This document shows, one piece after another, positions 23,992 to 33,013 of a DNA stretch of 64,000 nucleotides (within the stretch, counting starts at the first letter, position 1; every line of letters starts with the position of its first letter). Source of the DNA: Baekduia alba (lineage in GTDB: Bacteria; Actinomycetota; Thermoleophilia; Solirubrobacterales; Solirubrobacteraceae); NCBI RefSeq assembly GCF_028416635.1, contig NZ_CP114013.1, positions 1,674,001 to 1,738,000 on the forward strand. Reading direction: 5' to 3'. The position numbers and the translations under genes were made by a program. The notes under the pieces are model-generated. The model ran no database searches and was not told the origin of the DNA. It saw nothing but the letters and a program-made list of their open reading frames with translations.

Positions 23992-26769
23992 CTAGACGCG
24001 CGTGGGCGCCGGGCCCGGCGCCGGCGCCTCGGCGGGCACGGCCAGCGCGCCCGCCAGTTGGGCGCGGTTCGTGATCCCGAGCTTCGGGAAGACGCGGTAG
24101 AGATGGGAGGCGACCGTGCGGTGCGAGAGGTACAGCTGCTCGCCGATCGCGCGGTTGGTCATGCCCGACGCGGCCATGCGCGCGATCTCGAGCTCCTGCG
24201 GCGTCAGCCGGTCGCGCGCGTCCTCGACGCGGCGGGCCGACGTCTCGCCGGTCGCGCGCAGCTCCTGGCGCGCGCGCTCGCCCCAGGTGACCGCGCCGAT
24301 CGCGTCGGCCGCCTCGCGCGCGGCGCGCAGCGGCCCGCGCGAGTCCGCGACGCGCCGGCGCCGGCGCAGCCACGCGCCGTAGTGCGACAACAACCGCGCC
24401 CGGGTGAAGGGCAGCAGCTCGACGTCGCCGTGCAAGGCCTCCAAGAACCGCGCTTCGGCCTCGTCGTCGGCGGCCAGCAGCGCCTTGGCATACAACAACG
24501 CGTCCTCGCCGCGCGGGCTCCGGGTCGCGGTGGTCAAGTCCTCCATCTCGACCAGGAGGCGGCGCAGCTCGGGCTCGTCGTCGGTGCCGGCGGCGGCGTC
24601 GACCAACTCGGTGAACATGCCCGGCGCGGTGAACGCGTGGCGGGCGACGTCGCCCGGATCCCAGACGCGGCGCAGCTGCGCGAACGCGTCGGCGCGGCGC
24701 CCGTCGGCCAGCGCCGCCAGGCCGCGCGTGAGCTGCACGAAGGCCAGCGCCGACGCGGCGCCGAGCGGCAGGTGCTCCTGCTCGATCGCGTCGGCGACGC
24801 GCTCGGCGGTGGCCACGTCCCCGCGCATCGCGGCGAGCATCGCGGGCGGGATCCGGGTCGACGCGGCGAGCCCGACACGGCGCGTCTCGCTCGCCAGCCG
24901 GTCGGCCTCCTCGGCGCAGGCGACCATCGCGTCCCAGCGGCCGACGTGCCACGCGCACCACGCCTGCGCGGCCAGCGCCTCGGCCAGCAGCCCGAGCCGG
25001 CCCTGGGCGCGCAGCCCGCGGACCGCGGCGTCGAAGAACCGGAACGCCTCGCGGTCGCAGCCGGCGACGGCGGCGGCGATCCCGAGCAGGCGGAGGTCGT
25101 TGGGGTCCTCGAAGGTCTCCGGCGTCAGCCGGCGCAGCCGCTCGACCACCGCGGCGCCGCGGGCGCGCGGCGCGATCGTCACGAGGCTGCTCAGCACGCG
25201 CGGGTCGTCGGGCGGGATCGGCAGGCGCTCGATCGCCGCGACGACGAGCGCGCTGCACTCCGGCGCCGGGTTGGTCCACCAGCCGCCGAGCGCGATGCTC
25301 GTCAGGACGCCGAGCGCCATGTCCGGCTCGCCGGCCGCGGCCATCTCGTCGGCCAGGCCGACCGCGACGCGGACCTGCGGGAGCGTCGCCATGAGCCGGT
25401 CGGTCAGCAGGTGGCGCTGCCAGGCGGCCCGGGCGCGCTCCAGCGGGGCGAGCGTGAGCGCGTCGGCCTCGTCGAGCAGGCGCGCGGCGGCGTCGAAGCG
25501 GCCGATCTCGGCGGCCAGCTCGACGGCGCGGATGAGGCGGCGTCCGCGGTCGGCCGGCGCCGAGCTGGCGGCGGCCGCGCGCTCCAGGGCGGTGAGCGCG
25601 AGGTCGAACGCGCCGCGCGCGACCAGCGCCGACGACGCGTCCTCCAGGCCGGCGGCCAGCGCGTCATCAGGGCCGACGAGCGCGGAGGCGCGGTGCCAGA
25701 GCCGGCGCGGCTCGTCGTCGGCGAGGCTGTCGGCCAGCGCGCGGTGTGCGCCGGTGCGCTCGCCGACGTCGACCGCGTGGCGGATCGCCGAGTCCATCAG
25801 GTGATGGCGGAACGGCATCCGCTCGGCGTCGGCGTCGATCAGGCCGGCCGCGATCGCGGGCGCGAGGTCGGCGACCGTGACCGGCGCGCCGACCAGGAGG
25901 CTCGTCGCGGCGAGCGTCTCGGCGAGGCTGCCGCCGGCGTTCAGCGCGGCGACGACCATCAGGGTGCGGGTCGTCGGCGGCAGCTCGTCGAGGCGCGCGA
26001 CGAACGCGCGCTCCAGGCGGTCGGTGATCGGCACCCACGCGTCGAGCAGACGGTCCGACCCGGACGCCACCCACGCGCGCGGGAGCTCGACGAGCGCGAG
26101 CGGGTTGCCGCCGGCCTCGTCGAGCAGGCGGCGCCGGACGCCGGGGGACAGCGGCGCGGCCTGGGCGTCGATCAGCGCGGCGGCGTCGGGCGCGTCCAGG
26201 CCGGTGAGCCGCAGCTCGGGCAGCTCGACGTCGGCGAACGGGCCGCGCTCGCCGTCGCGGCGGGCAAGGAGCAGGATGATGGACTCGGACTCGAGCCGGC
26301 GCGCGAGGAAGGCCAGGACGTCGGCCGACGGCTGGTCGAGCCACTGGGCGTCGTCGGCGACGAGCAGCAGCGGCCGGTCGTCGGTCGCGCGGTCGAGCAG
26401 GTTGAGGGCGGCGAGCGCGACCGGGAACGTGTCGGGCGCGCCGTCCAGGGCGCCGAACGCGGAGCGCAGCGCATCCCGCTGCGGCTCCGGCAGCTCGTCG
26501 GCGAGCGCCAGGATCGGGCTGAGCAGCCGGTGCAGCGCGGCGAGCGGCAGCGACGCCTCGGCCCGCGCGCCGGCGGTCGTGAGCACCTGGAGCCGACGGG
26601 CCACCGCCCGCTCGGCGGCCGCGGTGAGGAGCGCCGACTTCCCGATGCCCGGCTCGCCGCGCAGCACCAGCGCGGCCCCGCGCTCACGGACCCCGTCCAG
26701 GAGCCCGAACACGACCTCGGCCTCGCCACGACGGCCGACCAACGCGGGGAGGGGTGACGCGGGGAGCAC
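23992..26769 (-). CDS. LAL-type LuxR transcriptional regulator (AAA + TPR-like + HTH)
   Basis: A 925-aa regulator of the MalT/LAL class. The N-terminal AAA domain has Walker A GEPGIGKS (38-45) and Walker B LLLVADDAQWLDQPS. A long helical TPR-like middle runs from about 340 to 830. The C-terminal LuxR HTH reads RLTPQELEIARMAASGMTNRAIGEQLYLSHRTVASHLYRVFPKLGI, near residues 855-900. LAL proteins integrate a ligand signal through the nucleotide-binding domain and activate transcription; the target is unknown. It is divergent from the gene at 26893, with a 123-bp gap that likely holds both promoters. Confidence 0.93.
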   Translation of the reverse strand: MLPASPLPALVGRRGEAEVVFGLLDGVRERGAALVLRGEPGIGKSALLTAAAERAVARRLQVLTTAGARAEASLPLAALHRLLSPILALADELPEPQRDALRSAFGALDGAPDTFPVALAALNLLDRATDDRPLLLVADDAQWLDQPSADVLAFLARRLESESIILLLARRDGERGPFADVELPELRLTGLDAPDAAALIDAQAAPLSPGVRRRLLDEAGGNPLALVELPRAWVASGSDRLLDAWVPITDRLERAFVARLDELPPTTRTLMVVAALNAGGSLAETLAATSLLVGAPVTVADLAPAIAAGLIDADAERMPFRHHLMDSAIRHAVDVGERTGAHRALADSLADDEPRRLWHRASALVGPDDALAAGLEDASSALVARGAFDLALTALERAAAASSAPADRGRRLIRAVELAAEIGRFDAAARLLDEADALTLAPLERARAAWQRHLLTDRLMATLPQVRVAVGLADEMAAAGEPDMALGVLTSIALGGWWTNPAPECSALVVAAIERLPIPPDDPRVLSSLVTIAPRARGAAVVERLRRLTPETFEDPNDLRLLGIAAAVAGCDREAFRFFDAAVRGLRAQGRLGLLAEALAAQAWCAWHVGRWDAMVACAEEADRLASETRRVGLAASTRIPPAMLAAMRGDVATAERVADAIEQEHLPLGAASALAFVQLTRGLAALADGRRADAFAQLRRVWDPGDVARHAFTAPGMFTELVDAAAGTDDEPELRRLLVEMEDLTTATRSPRGEDALLYAKALLAADDEAEARFLEALHGDVELLPFTRARLLSHYGAWLRRRRRVADSRGPLRAAREAADAIGAVTWGERARQELRATGETSARRVEDARDRLTPQELEIARMAASGMTNRAIGEQLYLSHRTVASHLYRVFPKLGITNRAQLAGALAVPAEAPAPGPAPTRV

Positions 26770-26892
26770 CGCGGGACATTCTCCCCTGTCCGAACCGAAT
26801 TAGGGGTAAAACTCTCGCCGCGGCTCGTTCTCCAGGACCTGTGGGTCCAACGCCTAGACTCCAGTATCCGGCGATCGAACGAAAGGGTCGGG

Positions 26893-27150
26893 ATGACCCG
26901 CAGCTCCAGCTTCACGCAGGACGCAGACTGGCGCATCACGCTCGCGGACGCCGTCGAGGCCGGCGGCTCGCGCTGGAGCGTCGGCGAGCTGCAGGCGGTC
27001 GTCGCCGACTCCAGCGCCGGGCTGGTCGACGTCGTCGGCTGGCTCAGCGACGAGCTGCGCGTCGGTCACATGCAGCACGCGCTGGTCTGGCCGCACAGCT
27101 ACGAGCGCGTTCCCGGCGCGCCGTCGCAGCGCCACCGCATCGCGCGCTGA
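26893..27150 (+). CDS. Uncharacterised 85-aa protein
   Basis: A small soluble protein containing WRITLADAVEAGGSRWSVGELQAVVADSSAG and VVGWLSDELRVGHMQHALVWPHSYERVP. A GAAAGG precedes the ATG at 26893 by seven bases. It is transcribed away from the LAL regulator and could be its target, by position only. No family recognised. Confidence 0.65.
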   Translation: MTRSSSFTQDADWRITLADAVEAGGSRWSVGELQAVVADSSAGLVDVVGWLSDELRVGHMQHALVWPHSYERVPGAPSQRHRIAR

Positions 27151-27162
27151 GGCGCGCCGCGC

Positions 27163-27858
27163 CTAGCCCTCGGTCTGCGCCGCGCTGCTGCCCACCGGCG
27201 GCTCGCCCGCCCGCTCGCGGAGCGCGAAGTACAGCACCGCCGCCGTCACCGCCGACAGCGGCTGCGTCAGCGCCGTCACGGCCCACGCGACCAGCGCGCT
27301 GCCGACGTCGCCGAGCCCGGACGTCAGGGCCGCGGCCAGCGCGCTCACGATCGCCAGCCCGACGAAGACCACCAGGATCACGGCGAACACCGACCAGCCG
27401 TTGCCGCGCACCAGCGCGTGCGAGCGCCGGAACGCGTCCAGCACGCCGCTGCGCTCGACGACCACGACCGGCGCCGTCACCGCCCAGATGGTCATCAGGA
27501 ACAGTCCGGGGATCACGATCAGCACGAAGCCGATCGCGACGCCGACGCCGAACAGGAACGCGACGACCAACAACGTCAACAACACCGGCGTCACGCTCGC
27601 GAACAGCTGCCCGATCGAGCTGTCCAGCCGCCCGTCCTGGACGTCGCGGACCAACTCCACCACCATGCCCTGGTAGAAGGTCCCGAGGACCAGGGACACC
27701 AACGAGACGAGCACGCCGAGGTCGCCGCCGAGCACCACCGCCAGGACGAGCTGGACGGCGAACAGCGCGGCCGCGGCCGGAACCAGCACGCCGAAGTTCT
27801 CGCGGTAGATGTCCAGGGCGCGCGCGATGACCGCGCCCGGCTCCAGCGTGAAGTTCAT
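27163..27858 (-). CDS. Multi-pass membrane protein (GDPD-associated/YciC-like)
   Basis: A 231-aa integral membrane protein with five or six hydrophobic segments. It starts with MNFTLEPGAVIARALDIYREN, then VLVPAAAALFAVQLVLAVVLG, the AFLFGVGVAIGFVLIVIPGLFLMTIWAVTAPVVVVE block, the conserved DAFRRSHALVRGNGW helix and two more segments. This arrangement resembles the membrane domain found with glycerophosphodiester phosphodiesterases and YciC proteins. The role is unknown. The ATG at 27858 is 29 bp after the upstream gene's stop, so co-transcription is likely. Confidence 0.8.
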   Translation of the reverse strand: MNFTLEPGAVIARALDIYRENFGVLVPAAAALFAVQLVLAVVLGGDLGVLVSLVSLVLGTFYQGMVVELVRDVQDGRLDSSIGQLFASVTPVLLTLLVVAFLFGVGVAIGFVLIVIPGLFLMTIWAVTAPVVVVERSGVLDAFRRSHALVRGNGWSVFAVILVVFVGLAIVSALAAALTSGLGDVGSALVAWAVTALTQPLSAVTAAVLYFALRERAGEPPVGSSAAQTEG

Positions 27859-27887
27859 GGCCCGCACCTTACGCGCGGGCCGGCCCC

Positions 27888-28187
27888 TCAGGCGTCCCAG
27901 GCGTCCTGGTCGTCGAGCTCGACCGCCAGGAGCGAGGACGGCAGCCGCCGGCTCCAGCGCACGTCGGCATGCGACGGCGGGTCCAAGCTCAGGCGCAGGA
28001 GCTGCTGCGGGGCGAGCGACAGCGCCCACGTCGCGCCGCAGGACGGGCAGTCGCAGCGGGCGTCGAGCACGCCGTCGGCGACGTCCACGAAGAGCCGCGT
28101 CGCCTCGTCCAGGCACGCCGGGCAGCTGAGCCCCGCGCCGACGAGGGCGTCCGGATCGTCGAGGGCGAAGACCGCGTCGTAGAGCAC
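27888..28187 (-). CDS. Small zinc-ribbon protein
   Basis: A 99-aa protein with two CxxC knuckles, SCPAC (about 21-25) and DCPSC (about 46-50), which suggests one zinc ribbon, and an acidic C-terminus (LAVELDDQDAWDA). The GTG at 28187 is the likely start. It precedes the membrane-protein gene by 29 bp. No function known. Confidence 0.65.
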   Translation of the reverse strand: MLYDAVFALDDPDALVGAGLSCPACLDEATRLFVDVADGVLDARCDCPSCGATWALSLAPQQLLRLSLDPPSHADVRWSRRLPSSLLAVELDDQDAWDA

Positions 28188-28269
28188 GACAGCCAGCCTC
28201 CCGCTCGTGCGCCCACCGCGCGAGGCCGGCGACGACCCGATGCACCCGATCGTCGGGTGCGCGCCCGGG

Positions 28270-28896
28270 CTACGAGATCAGCCCGAGGCGCTGCGCGCGC
28301 TGCACGGCCTCGGTGCGGTTGCGCGCGCCGATCTTGCGGAACATGCCCGAGGCGTGCTGCTTGACCGTGTTCGGCGACAAGTGCAGCTCGGTCGCGATCT
28401 CGGCGTTCGTCATGCCGCCGGCCACGCGCTCGAGGACCTGGCGCTCGCGATCGGTCAGCACCATGCCCGACGGCGCGGCGTCGTCGAAGACCGTCAGCCC
28501 GCGGCCGACGCGCCGGATCGCGTCCGCCAGCTCGGAGGCGTCGCGCTCTTTGGTGATGAACCCGTGCGCGCCCGCGGCCCGTGCCGCCTTGGCGCTCAAC
28601 CGCCCTGCGCCGCTGTAGAGCAGCGCGCGCGTCGCGGGCGACGCGGTGCGGATCATCCCCACGATCTCAGGCCCGGACTCCTCGCCGACGAACAGGTCGA
28701 CGAGCGCGACGTGCGGCTCGTAGCGGCGCGCGAACTCCGCGGCCTGCTCGCCCGAGGACGCGGGGACGACGCGCTCGACCCAGTCCAGCCGGCCCAGCAT
28801 GAGGCGCAGGCCCCAGTGGACCACCTGGTGGTCGTCGACGACGAGGACTCGAAGGCCACGTGTCGAGGTATGCGCGGGCGGGTTGCGATCGGTCAT
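28270..28896 (-). CDS. NarL/FixJ-family response regulator
   Basis: A 208-aa two-component regulator. The receiver domain has the acidic pair DD at 21-22, a phospho-acceptor Asp at about 67 (VALVDLF), a Ser in LLYSGAG and Lys in FITKERD. The LuxR-type HTH (TDRERQVLERVAGGMTNAEIATEL..., about 147-206) follows. The ATG at 28896 overlaps the kinase stop by 4 nt. It should be phosphorylated by the adjacent kinase; the targets are unknown. Confidence 0.93.
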   Translation of the reverse strand: MTDRNPPAHTSTRGLRVLVVDDHQVVHWGLRLMLGRLDWVERVVPASSGEQAAEFARRYEPHVALVDLFVGEESGPEIVGMIRTASPATRALLYSGAGRLSAKAARAAGAHGFITKERDASELADAIRRVGRGLTVFDDAAPSGMVLTDRERQVLERVAGGMTNAEIATELHLSPNTVKQHASGMFRKIGARNRTEAVQRAQRLGLIS

Positions 28897-30020
28897 GCGG
28901 ACTCTGGGCGTGGGAGGACGAGGCGGACGTGCCAATGGTCGGTTCCGGCAGGGCCGAAGGTCAAGGACGCGCCGTGCTGCAGGGCTTCGAAGGCGGCGAT
29001 GCGCAGGCCCATGCCCGCGCCCCCGCGCTGGGCGGGGCCGACACCGTCGTTGGTGATCTCCAGGTCCACGGTATCGGCGTCGCCGCGGATCGCGACCTCG
29101 ACCCACGCCGGGGCGGCGTGGCGGCGGGCGTTGCGGATCGCCTCGCCGAGCACCGACTGCGTGACGGGCTCGAACATCGCCGGGATCTCGACGCCCTCCT
29201 GCCACCGCACGTCGACCTCGGGCGAGTTGGAGGCCAGCCGCGTGACCTCCTCGCGCAGCGTGAACGTCACGAGCCGCGGCGTCGCGGCCAGCGGCCGCGC
29301 CATCGCCTCGCGCAGGTCGTCGAGCGCGGCGCCGAGCTCCTCGGCCGCGCGTCGTTGGTCCGACTCGTCCAGCAACGCGCCCGACTGCAACGCCATCACG
29401 ACGCCGAAGACGCGCTGGACGACGCGCTCGTGGATGTCGCGCGCGAGGTCGATCCGGTCGGCGAGGTGGCGGCCGTCGACCTGCTGGCGCGTCGCGAACC
29501 GGGCCGAGAGCGCCAGCGCGCTGATCTTGCCCAGCGACTTGAGCACCTCGCGCTGGTCCTCGGTCAGCGGCGCCTCGGAGCGCTCGGCGACGATCACGCC
29601 GAAGCCGCGCCCGCCCGCCGCGAGCGGGACCCACACGAGCCGCTCGATGCCGAGCAGCGTGTCGTAGGGCGGCGCGAGCTCGTCGGCGCGCCCTTCGAGC
29701 ACCTGGTCGAGGTCCAGCGCGCGCCCCGCGATCGGCGCGGACTCGATTGCCAGGATGTGCCCGTCGAACAGCTCGATGTCGACGCGGTGCGAGCCGACCA
29801 CGCGCACGCGGCGCGCGACGTCGTCGTAGACGAAGACCACCGCGCGCTGCATCGCGCCCAGGCGGCACACGGCCTCGGCCAGCCGGTTGTAGAACGCGCC
29901 CGGCGCGTCCGGGGTCGCGTGCTCGACCTCGCCGAGCAGCGAGACGAAGAGGTGCAGCGACGCGATCGGCGAGAAGCGCGCCGTGTCGGCGGATCCGGCG
30001 GCGTCCAGCTCCATCATCAC
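28893..30020 (-). CDS. GAF-domain sensor histidine kinase (NarL-system type)
   Basis: A 375-aa soluble kinase. A GAF-like sensor region spans about residues 20-175 (AVVFVYDDVARRV..., LVWVPLAAGGRGFGVIVAE). The phospho-acceptor helix is DIHERVVQRVFGVVMALQ, with His near residue 197, of the HisKA_3 group. The HATPase region has the N box EAIRNARRHA, a G1-like EITNDGVGP and GGAGMGLRIAAFEALQHGA. No membrane segment is seen, so it senses a cytosolic signal. It overlaps the response-regulator gene by 4 nt. A 7-pair hairpin lies 180 bp upstream. Confidence 0.9.
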   Translation of the reverse strand: MMMELDAAGSADTARFSPIASLHLFVSLLGEVEHATPDAPGAFYNRLAEAVCRLGAMQRAVVFVYDDVARRVRVVGSHRVDIELFDGHILAIESAPIAGRALDLDQVLEGRADELAPPYDTLLGIERLVWVPLAAGGRGFGVIVAERSEAPLTEDQREVLKSLGKISALALSARFATRQQVDGRHLADRIDLARDIHERVVQRVFGVVMALQSGALLDESDQRRAAEELGAALDDLREAMARPLAATPRLVTFTLREEVTRLASNSPEVDVRWQEGVEIPAMFEPVTQSVLGEAIRNARRHAAPAWVEVAIRGDADTVDLEITNDGVGPAQRGGAGMGLRIAAFEALQHGASLTFGPAGTDHWHVRLVLPRPESA

Positions 30021-30201
30021 GCCCGCGGAAAGGTCGATGGGCCGGGCGCAACAGACGCCCGGCCCACCAGAGGAGAAGGAACGCGCTCACGGTTGCCGGC
30101 GTCCCGAAGCCGGCGGGAGTCCTGACCAGATCCCATGTGAGCGGGCACCGTAGTCCACCCTGCCCGGCGGGCGTAACGCGCGCGAGAGCGGTGGTCCGAC
30201 A

Positions 30202-30219
30202 ACCACCCGACCGGGTGGT
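30202..30219. promoter_or_regulatory. 7-bp inverted repeat upstream of the histidine kinase
   Basis: ACCACCC-GACC-GGGTGGT is a perfect inverted repeat, 182 bp upstream of the kinase start and 51 bp before the plus-strand gene at 30270. Position suits an operator for either divergent transcript, but this is conjecture. Confidence 0.35.
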
Positions 30220-30269
30220 GTCCAGGGTGCGCCCGAGGCGGTGTCCCATCAGACGTCCGATGCGGCGGG

Positions 30270-30632
30270 TTGGTCAAGTTCGAGGGCGTTCGGGCCGGGT
30301 TCGAATCCGATGGCGCATCGGGTCGCACCCTGCGGTTGACGGGCGCCTACGGCGTCGTGCCGATCGCCGCGGGTTTGGCGGCGGCCTTCCGGGTCGCGCT
30401 CGGGCGCGACACGCTCGTGGCGCTCGCGGTGAGCGCGGTCGCCAGCCGCGACGAGGCCTACGGCGCCGGCTACGGCTCCATCTGGGGCACGCCGTTCGCG
30501 TTCGCCGCCAGCCGGCGCCTCGGCATCGCGAAGACGGTCACGGCCGCCGTCAGCCTCGCGGCCGCGCTCGCGATCCAGGCCGGCCACGTCGACGACCCGA
30601 GAGCTTTCGCGCCTCCCTCGCGACGTGGCTGA
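30270..30632 (+). CDS. Uncharacterised Ala-rich protein, possibly a gene remnant
   Basis: A 120-aa frame. Codon third positions are strongly G/C only from about 30335 to 30600, covering RLTGAYGVVPIAAGLAAAFRV through AIQAGHVDDP; the first 20 and last 10 codons look non-coding. This suggests a shorter real gene or a decayed one. The start is not clear: TTG at 30270 has no obvious ribosome site. The middle contains GAGYGSIWGTPFAFAASRRLG. No family recognised. Its 3' end is close to the stop of the convergent carboxylase gene. Confidence 0.4.
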   Translation: MVKFEGVRAGFESDGASGRTLRLTGAYGVVPIAAGLAAAFRVALGRDTLVALAVSAVASRDEAYGAGYGSIWGTPFAFAASRRLGIAKTVTAAVSLAAALAIQAGHVDDPRAFAPPSRRG

Positions 30633-30645
30633 CCGCGGCGCGGCG

Positions 30646-32184
30646 TCAGCAGGTAGGCCACGAGGCGAGCGGGCGCAGGGACCCGTCGCTCGTGGGCCGC
30701 CGCTCCAGGCGGTGCAGCGCGCGGGCGAGCGTCGCGCGCGTGTCGGCCGGGTCGATGACCTCGTCGACCTTCATCAGCCCCGCGGCGCCGTAGGGGTCGA
30801 TGTCGGCGCGCATCGCCTGCGCCGCCTCCTCGCGGGCGGCGTCATCGCCGCCGGCCACGACGTTGGCCGCGACCAGCGGGTCCATGAACGAGATCTCGGC
30901 CGACGGCCAGGCGTAGACGGTGTCGACGCCGGAGTCGTTGCCGCCGAGGCTGAAGTAGGCCAACCCGTAGGCCTTGCGCAGGACCGTGGTGAGCTTGGGG
31001 GACGCGGAGAGCGCGAGCGCGGTCTGGAGCCGGATCGCGTGCTTGAGCATGCCGTCGTGCTCGACCTGCTTGCCGACGAAGAACCCGGGCACGTCCTGGA
31101 AGAACAGGACCGGGATGTCATAGGCGTCGGTCAGGCAGAGGAGCTTGACGGCCTTCTCGCAGGCGCGCGGGTCGAGGCTCCCGGCGAAGAACTTCGGCTG
31201 GCTGGCGACCACGCCGACCGTATGGCCGTCGAGCCGGCCGAGGCCGCAGACCAGGCCGCGGCCGTAGCCGGCGCCGAGCTCCAGCAGCGAGTCGCCGTCC
31301 AGGACGCGGTCGAGCACCCTGTGGACGTCGTAGGCGCGGGCGCGGCGGCGCGGGACGACGGCCTCGAGGTCGGGGTCGGCGACGATGGGGAGGCCGTCGG
31401 TCGGCGCCTTCGGCGCGCGCTCCCGCGCGTTGGCGGGCAGCAGCGCGAGCGCGCGCCGGATCAAGGCATAGGCCTCGTCGTAGTCCTCGGCGACCAGGTC
31501 GATCTGGCCGGTGCGCTTGGCGTGGACGTCGGCGCCGCCGAGCTCGTCGTTGGTCAGGTCCTCGCCGGTCGCGATCTTCGCGACCAGCGGCGAGGTGACC
31601 GCAAGGCAGGTCCCGCGGACCTGGATGACGAGGTCGGAGGCCGCCGAGACGAAGCTGCTGCCGCCGAAGGAGTCGCCGACGATCACGGTGATGAACGGGA
31701 CGCGCCGGCGCCGGCGGAAGAGGTCGACGTCGACCGCGACCTGGGCGAAGCCCGCGGAGCCGAGCGAGTCCGGGATGCGAGCGCCGCCGGTGGCGCCGAA
31801 GTAGACGATCGGGTGGCCGCAGCGCTCGGCGTGCGCGAAGAGGCGGCCGAGGCGGCGCGAGCCCATCGGCGAGGACGAGCCGCGCTTGACCGTGATGTCG
31901 TCGCCGGCGACCGTCACCGCGCGGCCGTCGACCGTGCCGTGGCCGCCGATCTTGCCGTCGCCGGGCGTGTCGTCCTTGTCCTCGGGGCGGAGGCTGTGGA
32001 CGAACGTGCCGACCTCGTCGAAGCTGCCGTCGTCCAGGAGCGCGCCGATGTGCTCGCGGATCGTCCGCTCGCCGCGGGCGTGCAGGCGCTCGACGCGTGC
32101 CGCGCCGCCCAGCTCGCCGCGGATGCGGTCGCGGCGAGCGTGGAAGTCGGCGACGACGTCGGGCTCGACGGGCTCTTCGCTCAT
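30646..32184 (-). CDS. Acyl-CoA carboxylase beta subunit (carboxyltransferase)
   Basis: A 512-aa protein of the propionyl-/acetyl-CoA carboxylase beta family, which moves a carboxyl group from biotin to an acyl-CoA. It has the crotonase-like double fold: the N-half contains GGHGTVDGRAVTVAGDD, GATGGARIPDSLGS and the oxyanion-hole region GDSFGGSSF; the C-half contains GRLDGHTVGVVASQP, PVLFFQDVPGFFVGKQVE and KAYGLAYFSLGGND. The third gene of the tetR operon, 7 bp after the amidohydrolase stop. No biotin-carrying alpha subunit is encoded nearby, so that partner must come from elsewhere. Substrate unknown. Confidence 0.92.
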   Translation of the reverse strand: MSEEPVEPDVVADFHARRDRIRGELGGAARVERLHARGERTIREHIGALLDDGSFDEVGTFVHSLRPEDKDDTPGDGKIGGHGTVDGRAVTVAGDDITVKRGSSSPMGSRRLGRLFAHAERCGHPIVYFGATGGARIPDSLGSAGFAQVAVDVDLFRRRRRVPFITVIVGDSFGGSSFVSAASDLVIQVRGTCLAVTSPLVAKIATGEDLTNDELGGADVHAKRTGQIDLVAEDYDEAYALIRRALALLPANARERAPKAPTDGLPIVADPDLEAVVPRRRARAYDVHRVLDRVLDGDSLLELGAGYGRGLVCGLGRLDGHTVGVVASQPKFFAGSLDPRACEKAVKLLCLTDAYDIPVLFFQDVPGFFVGKQVEHDGMLKHAIRLQTALALSASPKLTTVLRKAYGLAYFSLGGNDSGVDTVYAWPSAEISFMDPLVAANVVAGGDDAAREEAAQAMRADIDPYGAAGLMKVDEVIDPADTRATLARALHRLERRPTSDGSLRPLASWPTC

Positions 32185-32191
32185 CGCGGCA

Positions 32192-33013
32192 TCACAGCAG
32201 CCCGAACACCCGCCGCGCGTTGCCGTGCAGGTAGAGGTCCTTGGTCTGCGCGTCGAGCCCGAGGTCGCCGAGGCCCTCCAGGGCGTGCGCCGGGAAGATC
32301 ATCGGGAAGTTGGAGCCGAACAGCACCTTGTGGCGGCCGCTGCCGGTCTTCATGTAGGTGATCAGCTCGGCTGGCAGGCGCTTGGTGGTGTAGGCGGAGG
32401 TGTCGATGTAGACGTTCTCGTGCTTGCGCGCGACGGCGACCATCTCCTCGGTCCACGGGTAGCCGACGTGGCCGCAGACGATCGTCAGCTCCGGGAAGTC
32501 GAGCGCGATCTGGTCGATGTAGGGGATCGGCCGGCCGGTCTCCGACGGGCGCAGCGGGCCGGTGTGGCCGACCTGCGTGCAGAACGGGACGCCGAGCTCG
32601 ACGCAGGCGGCGAACAGCGGGTAGAAGCGGCGGTCGGTCGGCGGGACCTCCCACAGCCACGGCAGGACGCGCAGGCCCTTGAAGCCGTCGTCGCCGACGC
32701 GGCGCCGCAGCTCACGGACGGCCGGCACCGGCCGGCGCAGGTCGACCGAGGCGATGGCGTGGAGGCGGCCGGGCGCCTGGGCGACCCACTCGGCGACCTC
32801 CTCGTTGGAGATCAGGGAGCCCTCGGGGCCGTGCCAGGCGGAGATCAGCGCCTGTTCGACGTCGGCCGCGTCGAGCGCGTCGAGCGTGAACGACAGCGGG
32901 ACCTGGTCGGTCGGGATGACGCCGTCGCCGGTCCAGCGCCGCAGCGAGGCGAGCATGTCGTGGGCGAGGAAGCGCGGGGTGGGGTGCTGGATCCAGGCGT
33001 CGATGACGGTCAT
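32192..33013 (-). CDS. Amidohydrolase-2 family protein
   Basis: A 273-aa TIM-barrel metal hydrolase or decarboxylase of the ACMSD-like group. It starts with MTVIDAWIQHPTPRF, then the FKGLRVLPWLWEVPPTDRRFYPLF, FCTQVGHTG, IVCGHVGYPW, VYIDTSAYT and VLFGSNFPMI motifs. The late active-site position usually holds Asp (GSDFP-like) and here is Asn, and the N-terminal DxHxH is not present as such, so activity may differ from ACMSD. Overlaps the TetR gene (ATGA) and is followed by the carboxylase gene; the three form one operon, suggesting breakdown of a small acid or acyl-CoA. Confidence 0.85.
   Translation of the reverse strand: MTVIDAWIQHPTPRFLAHDMLASLRRWTGDGVIPTDQVPLSFTLDALDAADVEQALISAWHGPEGSLISNEEVAEWVAQAPGRLHAIASVDLRRPVPAVRELRRRVGDDGFKGLRVLPWLWEVPPTDRRFYPLFAACVELGVPFCTQVGHTGPLRPSETGRPIPYIDQIALDFPELTIVCGHVGYPWTEEMVAVARKHENVYIDTSAYTTKRLPAELITYMKTGSGRHKVLFGSNFPMIFPAHALEGLGDLGLDAQTKDLYLHGNARRVFGLL

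Noticed and set aside
24058-26757. Long plus-strand open frame across the LAL regulator
   Set aside because: Low-complexity translation (Gly/Arg/Gln), no motifs, and the minus-strand gene has Walker and HTH motifs.
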